A stretch of 64,000 bases of DNA. It comes from Pseudofabraea citricarpa (lineage: Eukaryota > Ascomycota > Leotiomycetes > Helotiales > Dermateaceae). Made by a program: the position numbers and the translations under genes. Shown here piece after piece: positions 44,547 to 56,549 of the stretch. The stretch lies in assembly GCA_029641185.1 (NCBI GenBank), contig JAPWGK010000001.1, forward strand, positions 694,501 through 758,500. Reading direction: 5' to 3'. The notes beneath the pieces are model-generated. The model made no database searches. It was not told the origin of the DNA and saw nothing but the letters and a program-made list of their open reading frames with translations. Position 1 is the stretch's first letter. Every line of letters starts with the position of its first letter.

Positions 44547-46509
44547 TTATGGTTTGCTATCCTTCAGTGTACTTTTCCAGTCTGGTGTCAAGTCAGCTTT
44601 TGGATGCACTAAAGGCTTTCGAAAAAGAAAAGAAAACTTACACCTAAGAAGGGAGCTAAGATTAAACATGTTGCCGAAGCTGCAATGACCAATAGATAAG
44701 TTTTATCAAGGGCCTTGATTATTGCATTTGTGACTTGTACCCTAGATGCTTCAGAAAGCTGCGAGAATAATTCACTGCTTGTTCCCGCAATCAGCGATCG
44801 CACGTCTCCATCCATATCAGCAGGGAGAATAGGAGCTACGAATTGAACACCGAGATTCTGAAATATGCAACCGGCAGCCGCAACGAAGATCACAATGCCA
44901 AAAGATTGAGCAACGCTGACAGCTCCGATTGCATCGTAGACTTCGTCGTCCTTGACCAAGGCAGGTGCAACAGCAAAAGAACAGAGTAGGAATGAACCAC
45001 CGCCAATTCCAAGTAGACTGCTGTAGCCGTATATCGTAGATGTAGAAGTAGATGGATCGAGTGTATCTGGTTTACGTAAGTAATGGTGGAGGCATTGGGG
45101 AAGAAGATGGCAACTAACACATCAAGGTGGTACCAACGAGGGATATCGCCGCAGCAAAGATATACCACGGGGTAAAATATCCAAGTTTCGACATCAAGTA
45201 GCCATTGAGCAGAGAGAAGAAAACAATCATAAAAACGAACGGCAGTAGACGAATAGCGGCGTCCAAAGCGCTCTCACCTCGAGCGAATTGAAAGAAGAGT
45301 GGTATGTAAAACAAGGGAACCTTGGCAAATTAATGATCCTCTCATCTGATGCATTGGATACTGACTTACATAAACTATACCAGCTGCAGCAAATGTCTGG
45401 AATTGAAGATTGAGTATCTTCCGGTTTCCAAGTAATCGACTGGGATACAGCCTATTCTTGGCTTCCACGAACGGATGAAGTTTCTGAGTGGCGATGAACA
45501 GCACCAGAAGGACTACACTCAAGACCCAGAGCACAATCTCGCTAGCTGAGTTCCAGGCGTAAACGGAACCACCGAAACTTATAGCCATGACCAGAGACGT
45601 TGTCCAGCCCGTAAAAACAAGTATTCCGAGAAAATCATTCTGTTTGAGCTTATCATTGAAGGAAGTTGTCGGTTGAAGCTCGATAGAGGGGAGAAGAAAA
45701 AGAATAACTGGTGCACATAAAGCACCTATCAGCTACGAAAGGATTAGTATAGAAATAGCTCAATCGTAACAATCTCCACTTACTAGATTTATGTAAAACC
45801 CCCAGCGCCAGGTTGCACTACTAATGGCGAATGCTCCACCGACCTATTCTGTTAATTAATGCCTGTTTAGTTGTGATGTGGAAACCTTACAATTGGACCC
45901 AGCACAGTACCCAAACCCCAAACAGGCCCAATAAGAGCTATATAGATTGGTCTTTCTTTTGGAGTTGTCGTCATGGTGAAAAATGTCAGACCACCGACGT
46001 ACATTCCACAACCTCCGACTCCAGCAATAGCTCTTCCAATGATCAAGGCGTTCATGTTCGGTGCCGCACCACTAATGGCACTCCCGACTTCGAAGAGAAA
46101 TACATGCGATGCATATAACCATTTGATGTTGAAAATCGAATACGCTTTGCTCCATGGTAGGATTAAGGCGGCAGAGGGAAGAACAAAACCTGCAGCCAGC
46201 CAAGGGAGTTTGTCGATTTCTCCAAACGAGGCTATGATGTTTGGTTGTATATCTGCTACCTGAGAATTGGTAAGCGGTGGAACGCTGTGTGTGTGAACTT
46301 TTATTAATTTAGTTGCTTACTATTGTCGTGTCTAAAGAAAATAGAAATGTTGAAGAGAGAATAGCAAAGACTGATAATATCCATCTGAAGCCGCGATGAG
46401 ATGGCACTTCAGATGCTGCTTCTAATGTGGGTGGCGATTCAGCTACTGGTTCCTCAACATTGTTTTGGACGTCGCTTGGGGGTATTTTCTCGGAGATAGA
46501 AACAGCCAT
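44547..46509 (-). CDS. MFS multidrug efflux transporter, DHA2 (14-span) type
   Basis: Seven minus-strand exons (46509-46321, 46259-45891, 45843-45784, 45732-45370, 45320-45119, 45066-44644, 44596-44547) encode 551 residues. Introns are 47-61 nt and every phase closes. The first helix carries FLFSLDTTIVADIQP, the family's D-x-T-I-V motif, across intron 1. The antiporter motif region GRAIAGVGGCGMYVGG and motif C, GPVWGLGTVLGPIVGG, span intron 2. About fourteen hydrophobic segments follow. It should export small hydrophobic compounds in exchange for protons at the plasma membrane or a vesicle. The last exon (ADLTPDWKSTLKDSKP) is the least certain join. An upstream in-frame ATG at 46545 would add 12 residues. 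It shares a 791-bp divergent promoter with the transesterase-fold gene. Confidence 0.92.
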
Positions 46510-47300
46510 TTTGAAGTGAAAATAGATGAAAAGCAAGGTACACATAAGAAAACATCTGGGCTCTACATTATTTTTAAATACTTAATGCACGGTTCTCATC
46601 GCAGTGAATCGTCTTTACTCTGAAATCTAATATTATCGAGTCTTTCTAAAACCGAAATAATAGTGGGCTTTTGATAGGACTGGCATGATTGAAATTGCAG
46701 CATGGTTGCCATTTTCGGAAAAGGTGACTCTGAAATTATGAGCATGCTCGCGCTCAAACCATGCATTCGGTGGAGGTTCCACAATGTGGTCCGATTAAAA
46801 GGCATGCTCGCGCAAGAACGATGAAAGAGGTTAGGAGCAGTATGGGGTCCTTTTGTTGCTCGCTTAGTTGCTTAACAATCAGGCTCGTACATAATCCTTG
46901 AATTAGGACTAGTGTAGTTGCTAGAGCCGGTTATTCCCATTGCCAAAAGGTGGATGTTTGCACCTCGGGTTCAAAAAGACCCCGAGTTAATGCGAGGATG
47001 ATTAATTCATGGGGTATCTGATCTACATTCCCGGTAATCTGAGCTTCTGTATGTGGTATATTGTCAGATAACGATTGCCTTGATTCTTGAAATCCAACGC
47101 AATTATTCCGTAAAATGCTCGTACATATTATGAAGCTACCGTAAGTCGTATAGTGCAGTTATTAAGTAGCGCTGACAGTACCCCAGTTTTGTACTACGTA
47201 CATCTTAAGTCATGGATATATAAGGACGCTATCTCCCAACCCTTTAGCACATAATTACATCCGACAAAACACCCCCCAGAGAAAATACCATACCATCAAA
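46510..47300. promoter_or_regulatory. bidirectional promoter of efflux pump and transesterase-fold gene
   Basis: 791 bp between divergent starts. It holds two perfect copies of GCATGCTCGCGC (46742-46753 and 46802-46813), exactly 60 bp apart in the same orientation. Between them are the inverted repeat CCACA-A-TGTGG (46779-46789) and a CGG-N20-CCG pair (46768-46770 and 46791-46793), the half-site type bound by Zn2Cys6 proteins. A TATATAAG at about 47216-47223 is placed as a TATA box for the plus-strand gene starting at 47301. Confidence 0.65.
46742..46813. promoter_or_regulatory. 12-bp direct repeat pair flanking palindromes
   Basis: GCATGCTCGCGC occurs at 46742-46753 and again at 46802-46813 without mismatch. 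Each copy begins with the palindrome GCATGC. CCACAATGTGG and an outward-facing CGG/CCG pair sit almost exactly midway. Regulation by the neighbouring Zn2Cys6 protein is inference. Confidence 0.6.
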
Positions 47301-48801
47301 ATGTTTTCCTTCGAAAAAGTTATCCAGAAAGCCGCCCAGGACGTCCAGATTCCTGGTGCTGTTGTCGCAGGCAGTGATGCTTCTGGTATGAATGAAATCA
47401 TTTGACCCCAACTCATAACATAGATGCTTAACACATACAGGCAAATTATACGCTAAGGCTTTTGGTGTACGCTCCCTGAAAGAGGCGAAACAGGAACCAA
47501 TGCCCCTTGATGCAGTGCTCTTCATGGCTTCCGCAACAAAGCTTATGACTGCAATTTCAGCTCTGCAATGTGTCGAACGTGGCCAATTTACTTTGGATGA
47601 GGATGTGACAAGATTGTTGCCAGAACTTAAAGATATCGATATTTTGACTGGATTTGAGCAAGGCACTGAGGAAGGCACCGAAAAGCCCACTCTTGTGAAA
47701 TCTAAGAAGACGATAACACTGCGGTACGTTTATATTCCTTCATTATTTCTAGCTTTCTGGCCGAGTCGACCCTCGAAGGCAAATATTACTATTCGCCTTT
47801 CTTCTCTTGAACCGCATCGCCTATTTTCAACACGCATATGGCCGTACGATAATTTGGCTAATTTCATCAACTATAGACATTTGCTCACACATACTTCTGG
47901 GCTTTCGTATGATGTGTTCAATCCACTAACAACACGGTGGCGTTTATCTCGAGGTGAATTACCAGTTCTAATCGGAAAGTCGGTTGTAGAGCGTTCTACG
48001 ACACCACTCCTTTTCGAACCAGGAGAGTCATTTGAATATTCAAGTAAGCTTTTGTTACTACGCTATCTAGTATACTGTTCTAACATTCGAGCAGCTGGAC
48101 TCGATTGGGCGGGCCAAATGGTCGAACGAGCAAACAACATGTCTCTGCAAAGCTACATGCAAAAGTTTCTATGGGAACCGCTGGGGATCAAAGACATTTC
48201 ATTTCACCTCGAGCAAAAGCCTGACATGCTCGCTCGCTTAGTCGTCATGAGCGAACGACAGGGAGGCAGTAATATGTTTGGCACGCCTGCCGATGTATCG
48301 GGGAAGCTCCAATGGGCCCCCGACCAAGTTTGGATACCCGAAGGAGTGCCTGACGATTCCGGTGGAGCAGGAAGTTATGCTACCATAACAGAATACCAGA
48401 AGATTCTCCAGAGCATAACAGTCAATGATGGCAAGCTTCTTCGTTCTGATACCTTGGATGAGCTTTTCCGACCACAACTTTCCAAGCCAGCACAGGCGCA
48501 GTTTGAGAGCATGCTGAATTTTCAAGAGATTCGTGATATTCAAGCTGCTGGGATTCCGGCAGGTACGAAAGTCGGCCACGCTCTTGGTGGGTTGGTTGTC
48601 CTTGAAGATGTGGAAGGGGGACGAAGAAAGGGAAGTATGAACTGGGCTGGACTGCCAAACATCTTCTGGTGGGTTGATCGAGCAGCTGGTGTTAATGGGG
48701 TTTATGGAAGTCAACTTACCCCAACCGGCGACCCAAAATCGGTCGGGATTTTTGCGGAGTTTGAGAGAGCTTTGTATGCACAAGTCAAAGCAGGGAAGTA
48801 A
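47301..48801 (+). CDS. beta-lactamase/transpeptidase-fold enzyme (LovD-like esterase or acyltransferase)
   Basis: Four exons (47301-47385, 47441-47723, 47877-48043, 48095-48801) encode 413 residues, the length of fungal LovD/esterase relatives of class C beta-lactamases. The nucleophile motif is Ser59-x-x-Lys62 (SATK). The second catalytic motif is Tyr177-Ser-Thr179 in FEYST, formed across intron 3. HLLTHTSGLSYD and GLDWAGQMVERANN are typical neighbours. The late GHALGGL and MNWAGLPNIFWWVD take the place of the KTG/WGG region. Such enzymes hydrolyse or transfer small acyl groups; some act in polyketide pathways. Introns 2 and 3 are multiples of three and stop-free, so an uncut frame also reads through, but it breaks both motifs. 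No signal peptide is visible. It is divergent from the efflux pump and probably co-regulated with it. Confidence 0.92.
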
Positions 48802-50899
48802 TTACGACTGTAGTAATTTGCAACAGGAGGCAGCGTAGCAGAATGCCAATTAATAATTTCTGAAGAGCGACAATCATTACATCAGATGAAATGATCAAGG
48901 TGAACGATTTGGCCTTCCAAATATGTCTGACCTTTTGAATTCACTATGTAGTATAATTTGGTCTTTCCTAGCTCCTGCCTCATGTTGCTGAAATGCTTCA
49001 CAACTACTATTTTTAGATTCGCCCCTTGGACCTTGTCCATTTATTACATATTGTCGTATTTTCATTCCGTGGCATTTACAGCAAATACTTTTTAGCCATG
49101 CATTTCCCTGCCCTTCCAAATATTTGTTTACTTGTAAAACTTTCAATTCCGAACAATTGAGTTTAGTCAGACTTCAAACAGATTATGTGGTATCGTTAAG
49201 AGCCCATGCTTCTGCTACATATGCCCCTATTTTAGGCTGCTTTTATCATACAATCGAGTCCACTTTCAAGAACTCAACAGCTCTCCAAGACCCAGTCAGC
49301 CGTGCTGTGACTTTTGAAATGTCCGTTCCAAAATTACTGTAAAGCTATCTCTCGCCCATGTATGAAAGTGTATTAAAACTAAACTGGTTCTTAACATATG
49401 AAAGGGGAGCGGGGCGGGGTTCATTTACTTGCTTTTTGAAGGGTGTATATTTAACACATTTAACATATTTAGATATGGTCAAGATTTTTCCAAATTCCTA
49501 CTTTGGGAGTACAGTCCGAAGCCGCATATAGATTCACAGCTAGCAGGATGAGGTAGTTCATCTCTGGCTTGCGATGAAACTTCTGCTGAGTATCCGTGAA
49601 GCTTACTCAACTTTGAGAATATACTTTCAAAAAGACTTTCCATTGCGGGAACAAGTTTTGGCGAAACGAAAGATGTTTGCAAAACGTTGATCTTATGAGA
49701 AGCTCCTTATAGAAAGTATCCACTTAACATTGGGGCGAGTTTGTGGTTGTGGGGGTGGGGGAGCGGCATCCAAAGAGCAAGAGATAACATCTAAGCAACC
49801 TTAAAATTAACCTTCGTTTCCAACACAGGGACAATCCACCAGCAGATAATATCTTATCTCACTTAAAGTTTTGGATTCCCTGTATAATTCTACGACTGCT
49901 GTTATCTCACTGGTGGGAAACTGAATACCCGACATGTGTTAATCCACGACTTTTATAAATAGCCCTGGTGGCCCCCTATTATTCCATATTTCGGCTCCTG
50001 ATAAATAAATTCTGATGCACAATATCTTTGGATTCTGTACTTCCCAATTCGGAAGTCATATATGCTGGGTCGTCGAAAATATAAACGCACTATTTCTGGA
50101 GAAGCTGAGGATTAGGCTTTGGTACAGTGATCGGTATTGTATGACTATTGGCTTAATATAACTGAGGACTAGATCGAAGCTATGAGTGAGTTTGGCCGGA
50201 TTGAACAATCTAACATACTCTGCGAATCAGATGATTCCAACCATAGAAAAGAGAGTCTTCTTGTCATTAGTTAATCTTCTATAGTGTACTTAGTGCAGAA
50301 GGTCGTAAGGTTGGGGCTGAGGCTTAGATAGGAGAAACTCAACGATCTCAACACAACCATCAAAGACAGAAGAGTGCCCTTTTGATTCTTGATCATCAGC
50401 TGTGACCTTCCTATACTTATTCTCTTGGACGTTGATTGGACATCATAATCCAACAAGATCCGCTCCAACATTTAGATCGGGTTCACCCGCAATCTCATTA
50501 ATTCTCCGAAGATCCTCCATCTTTCGCTGAATTTACGCTCGACGGGACCAGACCCGATACGGCAGGTTCTCGGCATCCTACCTGCTTCCTTTATCCTCCT
50601 CATTTACAAACCTGCCCAATCCATGGCCACCAGCCGTAACCAACTTCCCAGCTGCCCAAATGCCGGCCTTGGCCCTCCGGCATTCGAGATGGAGGCATTC
50701 GATAATGCCAATCAGCTTCCCGAAGCAGAAGGCGGAGATTGTAGTCCAGGCGCCAACAATCTCCTCAGGGACATGTGAGCGCATAACGATAGGTAGGTAG
50801 GTCAATACCTATGCTATACTATGGAAGGCATTTTTGTCTATATATATGGGAGGGAGTCGACTCCCTTCCTGATCAGTTCTCTACTCCTCAGCCGCCGCC
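48802..50899. other. 2.1-kb AT-rich gene-poor region
   Basis: No gene can be supported here. A low-complexity AT-rich stretch covers most of 48.8-50.5 kb. A GC-richer island at about 50540-50800 is open in two directions (a 51-codon ATG frame on plus from 50622, and a 75-codon frame on minus), but neither shows a motif. The last 100 bases are the carboxypeptidase promoter, with TATATATA near 50837-50845. Confidence 0.5.
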
Positions 50900-52282
50900 A
50901 TGAAATTCGCGTCTTTGTGCTACATCGCGAGCTTCGCACCGCTTTTGTCACAGGCATGTCTTCTCCCCGAGGAGCGAGATGATGGTTTGACGAAGGTGGT
51001 ACGGCGTCAATCGTCCAGTAACGGCATTGCCATCGGGACGGGCGATCGTTACAGCTCTGGCACCATAGCGCCAAGGGGATTGGGAACGCAAACCACGACG
51101 TTGACCTCGCTCTTGAACGTCAACGAGATCGCGAGTGGCTTGAAGGGTCTGGCGAGTGTGTACGGCATCTCAACCTTCACGACTCCGTATACCACCTACA
51201 ATGGTGCAGCCATCACTGGTGGCAAGGTTGGAGGCACTGGAACGTGCAACAACGCCTACCGCGTCTACTTGAACTCCGCCATCCACGCACGGGAGCGAGG
51301 CGCCTCAGACGGTCTGCTGTACTTCATTGGCGATCTCCTCTACGCCAACAAGAACAATGTCGGCTTGAAATACGGCTCGAAATCCTACACCAATGCCCAG
51401 GTGAAGACGGCCCTATCAACGGGAATCGTCTTCGTGCCCCTCAGCAACCCCGACGGCGTGGCTTATGACCAGTCTTCCAACAGCTGCTGGCGTAAAAACC
51501 GAAACCCCAAGTCGTCGACGGGCTCTGCCTCTTCCATCGGCGTCGACTTGAACCGGAACTTCGACTTCCTGTGGGATTTCACCAAGCTTTTCGCGTCCAG
51601 TGCTCGGTCCAGCGTTGCGTCAACCAGTCCTTCTTCCGAGACTTACCATGGTAAATTTAGCTTCCAAACTTCTCTTAATTCTTAACTAACCCAACTCTCA
51701 GGTACCAGTGCGTTCTCCGAGCCCGAGACGCAGAGCATCAAATGGGTCATGGATACCTATAGCAAAGTCCGCTGGTTCATCGATCTGCACTCGTATGCTG
51801 GAGACGTTCTCTACAGCTGGGGTAGCGACGAGAACCAGTCCAAGTACTCCACCATGACTTTCTTGAACTCAGCATACAACAGTGTCCGGGGCATTTTGAC
51901 CGACACGCCAGGCTCTGGCACTGGATACGGCGAGTACACGCCAACAGCCGAGAACAGCGACAACATCAAGGCCGCAACACGCATCGGCAGCGCCATGAGC
52001 GCCGCTGCTGGACGCACTTATTCCGTCATGCCGGCTGCGGACCTGTATCCAACTTCAGGAGCGAGCGACGACTACTCGTACTCGCGCCATTTCGCCGATA
52101 CCTCCAAGAACCTCATTCACGGCTACACGGTCGAGTTTGGCTTTGGAAACTCAGCCGCCTCGTGCCCCTTCTACCCAACCCAATCGCAGCACAATCAAAA
52201 CATTCAAGAGATTGGTGCGGGCTTCATGGAATTGCTTTTGGCCGCTGTCGACGTTGGCCTTGGTGATGCAGTGACTTGTTAG
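50900..52282 (+). CDS. secreted M14 metallocarboxypeptidase
   Basis: Two exons (50900-51650, 51702-52282) encode 443 residues. Signal peptide at about 1-19, then a short pro-region with a dibasic VVRRQ site. The zinc site is complete: His129-x-x-Glu132 (HARE) and His280 (DLHSY). Catalytic Glu395 lies in YTVEFGFG. Substrate-side motifs PLSNPDG, WRKNRNP and GVDLNRNFDF carry the usual Arg and Asn-Arg pair, so the enzyme should be active and release C-terminal residues from peptides outside the cell. The pro-region is shorter than the classical propeptide of about 90 residues. The ATG has an ideal context (GCCGCCGCCATGA) and a TATA box about 60 bp upstream, suggesting strong inducible expression. 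Confidence 0.94.
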
Positions 52283-53308
52283 AGGTGGGGGCTTGTACTG
52301 TAGTGACGATACCATTTCTTGTCGTATAAGTTTCATCTTTATTTGTAGTTATGCGGCGGTAGCTCGAAATAATATGTATTCCCGCAAAATAAAGCCTAAA
52401 CCAAATGTCGATTTTACTAATAAAGTAAAATCAAAATCAAATACGCTATAAAGCTTCTGAGTACAAAGCTTAACTCACTACCTACGCTAGGTAGTGAGGA
52501 AATTTAATTGAGAAGAGTCTGTTTTAAACATCACGTGCTGGCAAAGTAATAAACAGTGAAACTTAGCACATAATATGAATCACGTGTTCATAAGAATTCA
52601 CCTTATAGACCTCGGGATGTAATAAAATTGATCGGTATTCAGCTATCATGTACGATTTCTTGTCCGGAAGAAAGAAAACACGCGCCGAACCCTCGCTCAA
52701 GTCAGTTGAACACTTTTCTTTTTATCCAGGGTCGTTTGCTTCCTTATCAATTTTCTTATCTGAAAAAAGTCAATCTCATAAAAGCCATCACGTGCTCGAA
52801 ATAGGACACACAAAAGCTTCGCTGTAATAAGAATCGCCGATTCCTCAACGCCAAAAATTCTTGGTTTAGGCCAGTGAATGTAAATCCAAGTCATGTGCAC
52901 GTAAGGATTTAAAAACAGCTATGCTGTTAAACAAAAGTCATTGTTCTCCTCCGAATTTAGCGTCCGCCTGTTCATGTGAGCACAGACCATCTGCCGCTTT
53001 CAACGTTTTTGAAAGGACCACCGCTTCAACGTCTATAAAAGCGTGCGACCCTTCATATAGGTCTGCGATCCACAGGTCTTCAACTGCAGGCAAGACGATG
53101 CCCTTCCCCCCACCATATTGGCGAAAATCCAACGATAGTTTCGACTCTCTTGCGACTTCAACGACTCGTTTTCGCTCCGTATTGGCCTTCATTTCCCCCA
53201 GCAAGATTGGCCACCTGGCCACCAGCTCCAGGGCTCGCCAGCCGGAGACCATCACAGCGAGACTCCATTGCAAACTCGATCAATTCTATAGGAGGCACCC
53301 TGGACTCT
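52283..53308. other. intergenic region upstream of VPS54, with E-boxes
   Basis: AT-rich in the first 600 bp. It contains three CACGTG hexamers, each preceded by T, at 52533-52538, 52582-52587 and 52789-52794. From about 53039 the DNA becomes GC-richer and protein-coding in character, probably the true N-terminal region of VPS54 (see findings). Confidence 0.55.
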
Positions 53309-56300
53309 ATGTCAAAGAGTAAAATGGGGTCAGTAGCCGAGAGTGGACAGAATGGTGAGTTTGGGATTTCATAGTCCTCTGCGTCCTGCATACCTGCGAT
53401 AGTGTTTGACTAATGTTGCGAGGAGCTATATCTGTACTTCTCCAGGCACCCATTGTTAGGACTGGTATGCTGCCGCATACTTCAGCTCCATCTGCTACAC
53501 ATAAGCTTCCAACAGCAAAAGACATTCCTCCAGTGACCTTCACAAACATCGCCCACGTGAACGCTGCGGCCTTTGAACTATATCTGGCGCAAGTTGGAGC
53601 ACTTTGGGATCCAATTCAGAGGGCGGAGCCGGAAAGATCAACTGAGAGTGGTTTGCGCAAAGAGCAAGGTCAATTAAAGGACGATGACTTCGCCGAAATG
53701 CTGGAGCGTGGCCTACGCCGAGAACAAACCAGTCGAAAGAGCTCGTCATCAACCCCTACCCCGAACGAGAGTCCTGCACCGAGTCGACGAGCGAGTGGCG
53801 GCCTCTTGAGGCGTAAACTAGAGGTCACTCCTCTTTCAACGATACCGCCCGTCTACTTTGATAAGAACTTCCAGCTGGAAAACCCACGAACATTCGACCT
53901 GGTAAGCGAGCGATCAGAGGTCGTTTGCAAGCCAGGAATCCCTTCCGCCGCTAGAGAGTCTAATGATTTCATAACCGGTTCAAGCCAGAGACCCAGAAAA
54001 GCACTGGCTACAAACGCGATCTTGCAAGAAAAATTATCATGGTACATAGACACTGTGGAAGTGCATTTGATACCGTCAATATCCACAGCCTCCGATTCCT
54101 TCTTTACTGCATTGGAATCGTTGCGAGAGCTCCAATCCGAAGCTGCCGAATGCGTGAAGCGAACAAAAAGTCTGCGAGCGGATTTCGGGAGTCTTGATAG
54201 GGAATTGGCCTCGGGGGGGTTGAAGGTAATCGAAATGAAGCGCAGAAGAGATAACTTACACAAATTGCGCGATGCCACTGAGCAGCTCAGCAGCATCATG
54301 CAAGGAGTGACACATTGCGAGGGGCTCATAGACCGAGGTGACTTCGTACGTGCTCTCGATAGACTTGACCTCGTAGACAGGTTAATATCGGGAACGTTAC
54401 CTCTCGACGGCAGCAACAACCTATCTTGGCTGAATACCTTCATCCCACCGAGCTTGATAAATCTCCGGGAACTCAAAGCATTGGATGCTCTTGCGGAAGA
54501 AATGACACAGCTTCGCTTCCGTGTAGGGAAAGGCTTCGAGGCACGCTTCTTGGACACTCTGCTAGTTGATCTTCGTCAACACATCAAGACTGTCACGCCG
54601 CAGGGTACCTTGCAACGATGGAATTCTGCCTTTCAACGGGGGCGGGGCGGCGGTCAGCGGCCACCTTCCCAATTACCTGCCTATATGAAGGAAAGTAATC
54701 AAGTACGACAAAATCTCAAAGCATGTTTACTGGGGCTGCACCGATCCAGATATACTCAACAAGCGACAGTCGCTTTCCGTAATGGAATAATGAAGGAAAT
54801 TAAGGCGCTCATCCGACAACACCTCCCTTGCTCCACTGATGAAGAGAACGAGTCGCAGACTTCAGTGTCTACAAGAGCAGGCGGCCGCACAATATCGCAA
54901 CAGGACAAATCTGCCATTCTAGCCAGAAATCTGCGAGCACTGGAACCTGAGGCAGCTGAAGATCTCTACTTTAGCGTCTATACTGATGTCGGCGAAGCTT
55001 TACGGAGACTGAGTATTCAGGTGAAAGTTTTACTTGATGTCACAAGCGGTACGGCCAGTCCGCCACTTACATCGCCTGAGGCGAGATCTCACATGCAAAG
55101 TCTAAATTTGAGCACTATTTCGAATATCGGCGAGTTCTCGAGTTCTGGAAAATCGCCAATTCTCTCTAGTCAAATCCAGGAGGAGCTTACACAAGCACTT
55201 GATATGTCAAGCTTGCTGGGCCAGGCTGTTGACGTCGCACAGACCCAGATCACCAAAGTATTGAAAGTACGATCGGAGCAGACGGTGAGGCTGTCTCTCG
55301 CACGCTTCCTCAGATACTTTCACTTGAATCGGCTGTTCGCTGATGAGTGTGAAGCAGTCTCCGGACGCTCTGGAGCGGCGCTCAGGGGCGTCGTTAACAA
55401 TCAAATTGGTGAGTTCATACCGCTCCTGGGTAATTCGGCGAAGCAGCAGCTTGCTTTGACCATGGATGCCGACAAATGGGAAGCGAAGGACTTTGGGCCT
55501 GAAGAGGAGGCTATCTTGGAGAGATTGCTACAGGGCATGACCGGAGATCACCAAGACTGGGTGAAGACGTCAGTGGTCTGGGAAAAGTTGGAAGAAGAGT
55601 CATCCAACCCTATTGACCTCAGCGGGGACGGTAACAGTGCGATCAAGAACAAGGTGCGAAATGCCATAATAGACGATCAGTCCTACATACTTGTCGAATC
55701 GGCTGTAGCTGCACTAAGGGGTATTGACCGATTTGCCAACTTGATCGTAACTATCCCTGGCATGACCATAGAGGCCAGTAATGTCCTGCTCGACTTCCTC
55801 AAACTATTCAACTCCCGCTCATGCCAACTCATTCTGGGTGCCGGCGCCCGTCACAGTGCTGGACTGAAGAACATCAACTCTAAACATCTTGCTCTAGCGT
55901 CGCAGGCTCTCGGCTTTTTCATCGCGCTTATGCCCTACCTGAGAGAATTTGTGCGCCGACATGCGATAAACTCTCCCTCCCTTGCTGAATTCGACAGGGT
56001 CAAATGCCTGTTCCAAGACCACCAGTTCAGCATACATGAGAAGCTGATAGACATGATGAGCTTGCGGGCGAAAGCGCACGTTAGCACCATGAAAAAAATT
56101 GACTGGGATGCAGATGTTCGGGAGATTAGTCCTTACATGCAGACTTTGACGGAGGAGACGAGAAAACTTCATAAAGTACTGAGCAGAAATTTGCCAGAGA
56201 GCACAGTCGCATCGATCGTTGGGCCGGTAATCCAGAGCTACAAGGAGCAATGGTGCAAGGCGTTCGATGAGGCAGTCGTGAAGACGCCACAAGGCAAAGC

Positions 56301-56549
56301 GCGGTTAGTGATCCCCATGCAAGACTGATTCGTCTCAAATTAACGTAATTGCGCAGACTCCTTCGCGATGCACTGCTCTTCGGTACGCAGCTTAACAAGA
56401 TCGACGGGGCTAGCGAGATCGGATCCTATATTACCGAGATTGTAAATGGGAAGCAGATTGACGGCCTCGAGAAGCCTACCGACGAACAGAAGACGACCGT
56501 TTCGCCTCTTCATGACAAGGATAAAGACACAGAAACCTTCAAGTCTTGA
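53309..56549 (+). CDS. VPS54: GARP complex subunit VPS54
   Basis: Tethering factor for endosome-to-Golgi retrograde vesicles. From the first in-frame ATG at 53309, three exons (53309-53354, 53423-56303, 56357-56549) encode 1039 residues, near the family's length. Recognisable blocks: GAISVLLQAPIVRTGMLPHTS and DIPPVTFTNI at about 16-55; the coiled-coil core at about 240-350; a helical CATCHR body; the conserved C-terminal Vps54 domain (HLNRLFADECEAVSGR, DFLKLFNSRSCQLILGAGA); and the end LLRDALLFGTQLNKIDG, which needs the last intron. Upstream coding-like sequence in the same frame (from 53039, including RRPSQRDSIANSINSIGG) has no ATG. The overlapping frame with ATG 53098 is one base out. The N-terminus is therefore unresolved: a frameshift, a sequence error or an unusual splice. 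Confidence 0.9.

Noticed and set aside
46965..46985. CTCGGGTTC...CCCCGAG hairpin resembling a tRNA T-arm
   Set aside because: No acceptor stem, D-arm or anticodon arm can be built around it; the loop is too long. No tRNA was found in the window.
50578..50805. 75-codon minus frame and overlapping 51-codon plus frame
   Set aside because: Both lack motifs and are in a GC-rich patch of the carboxypeptidase promoter region; composition alone explains openness.
53178..53204. A 27-nt GT..AG segment that would connect the two VPS54 N-terminal frames
   Set aside because: Far shorter than any plausible intron in this window (minimum about 46 nt).
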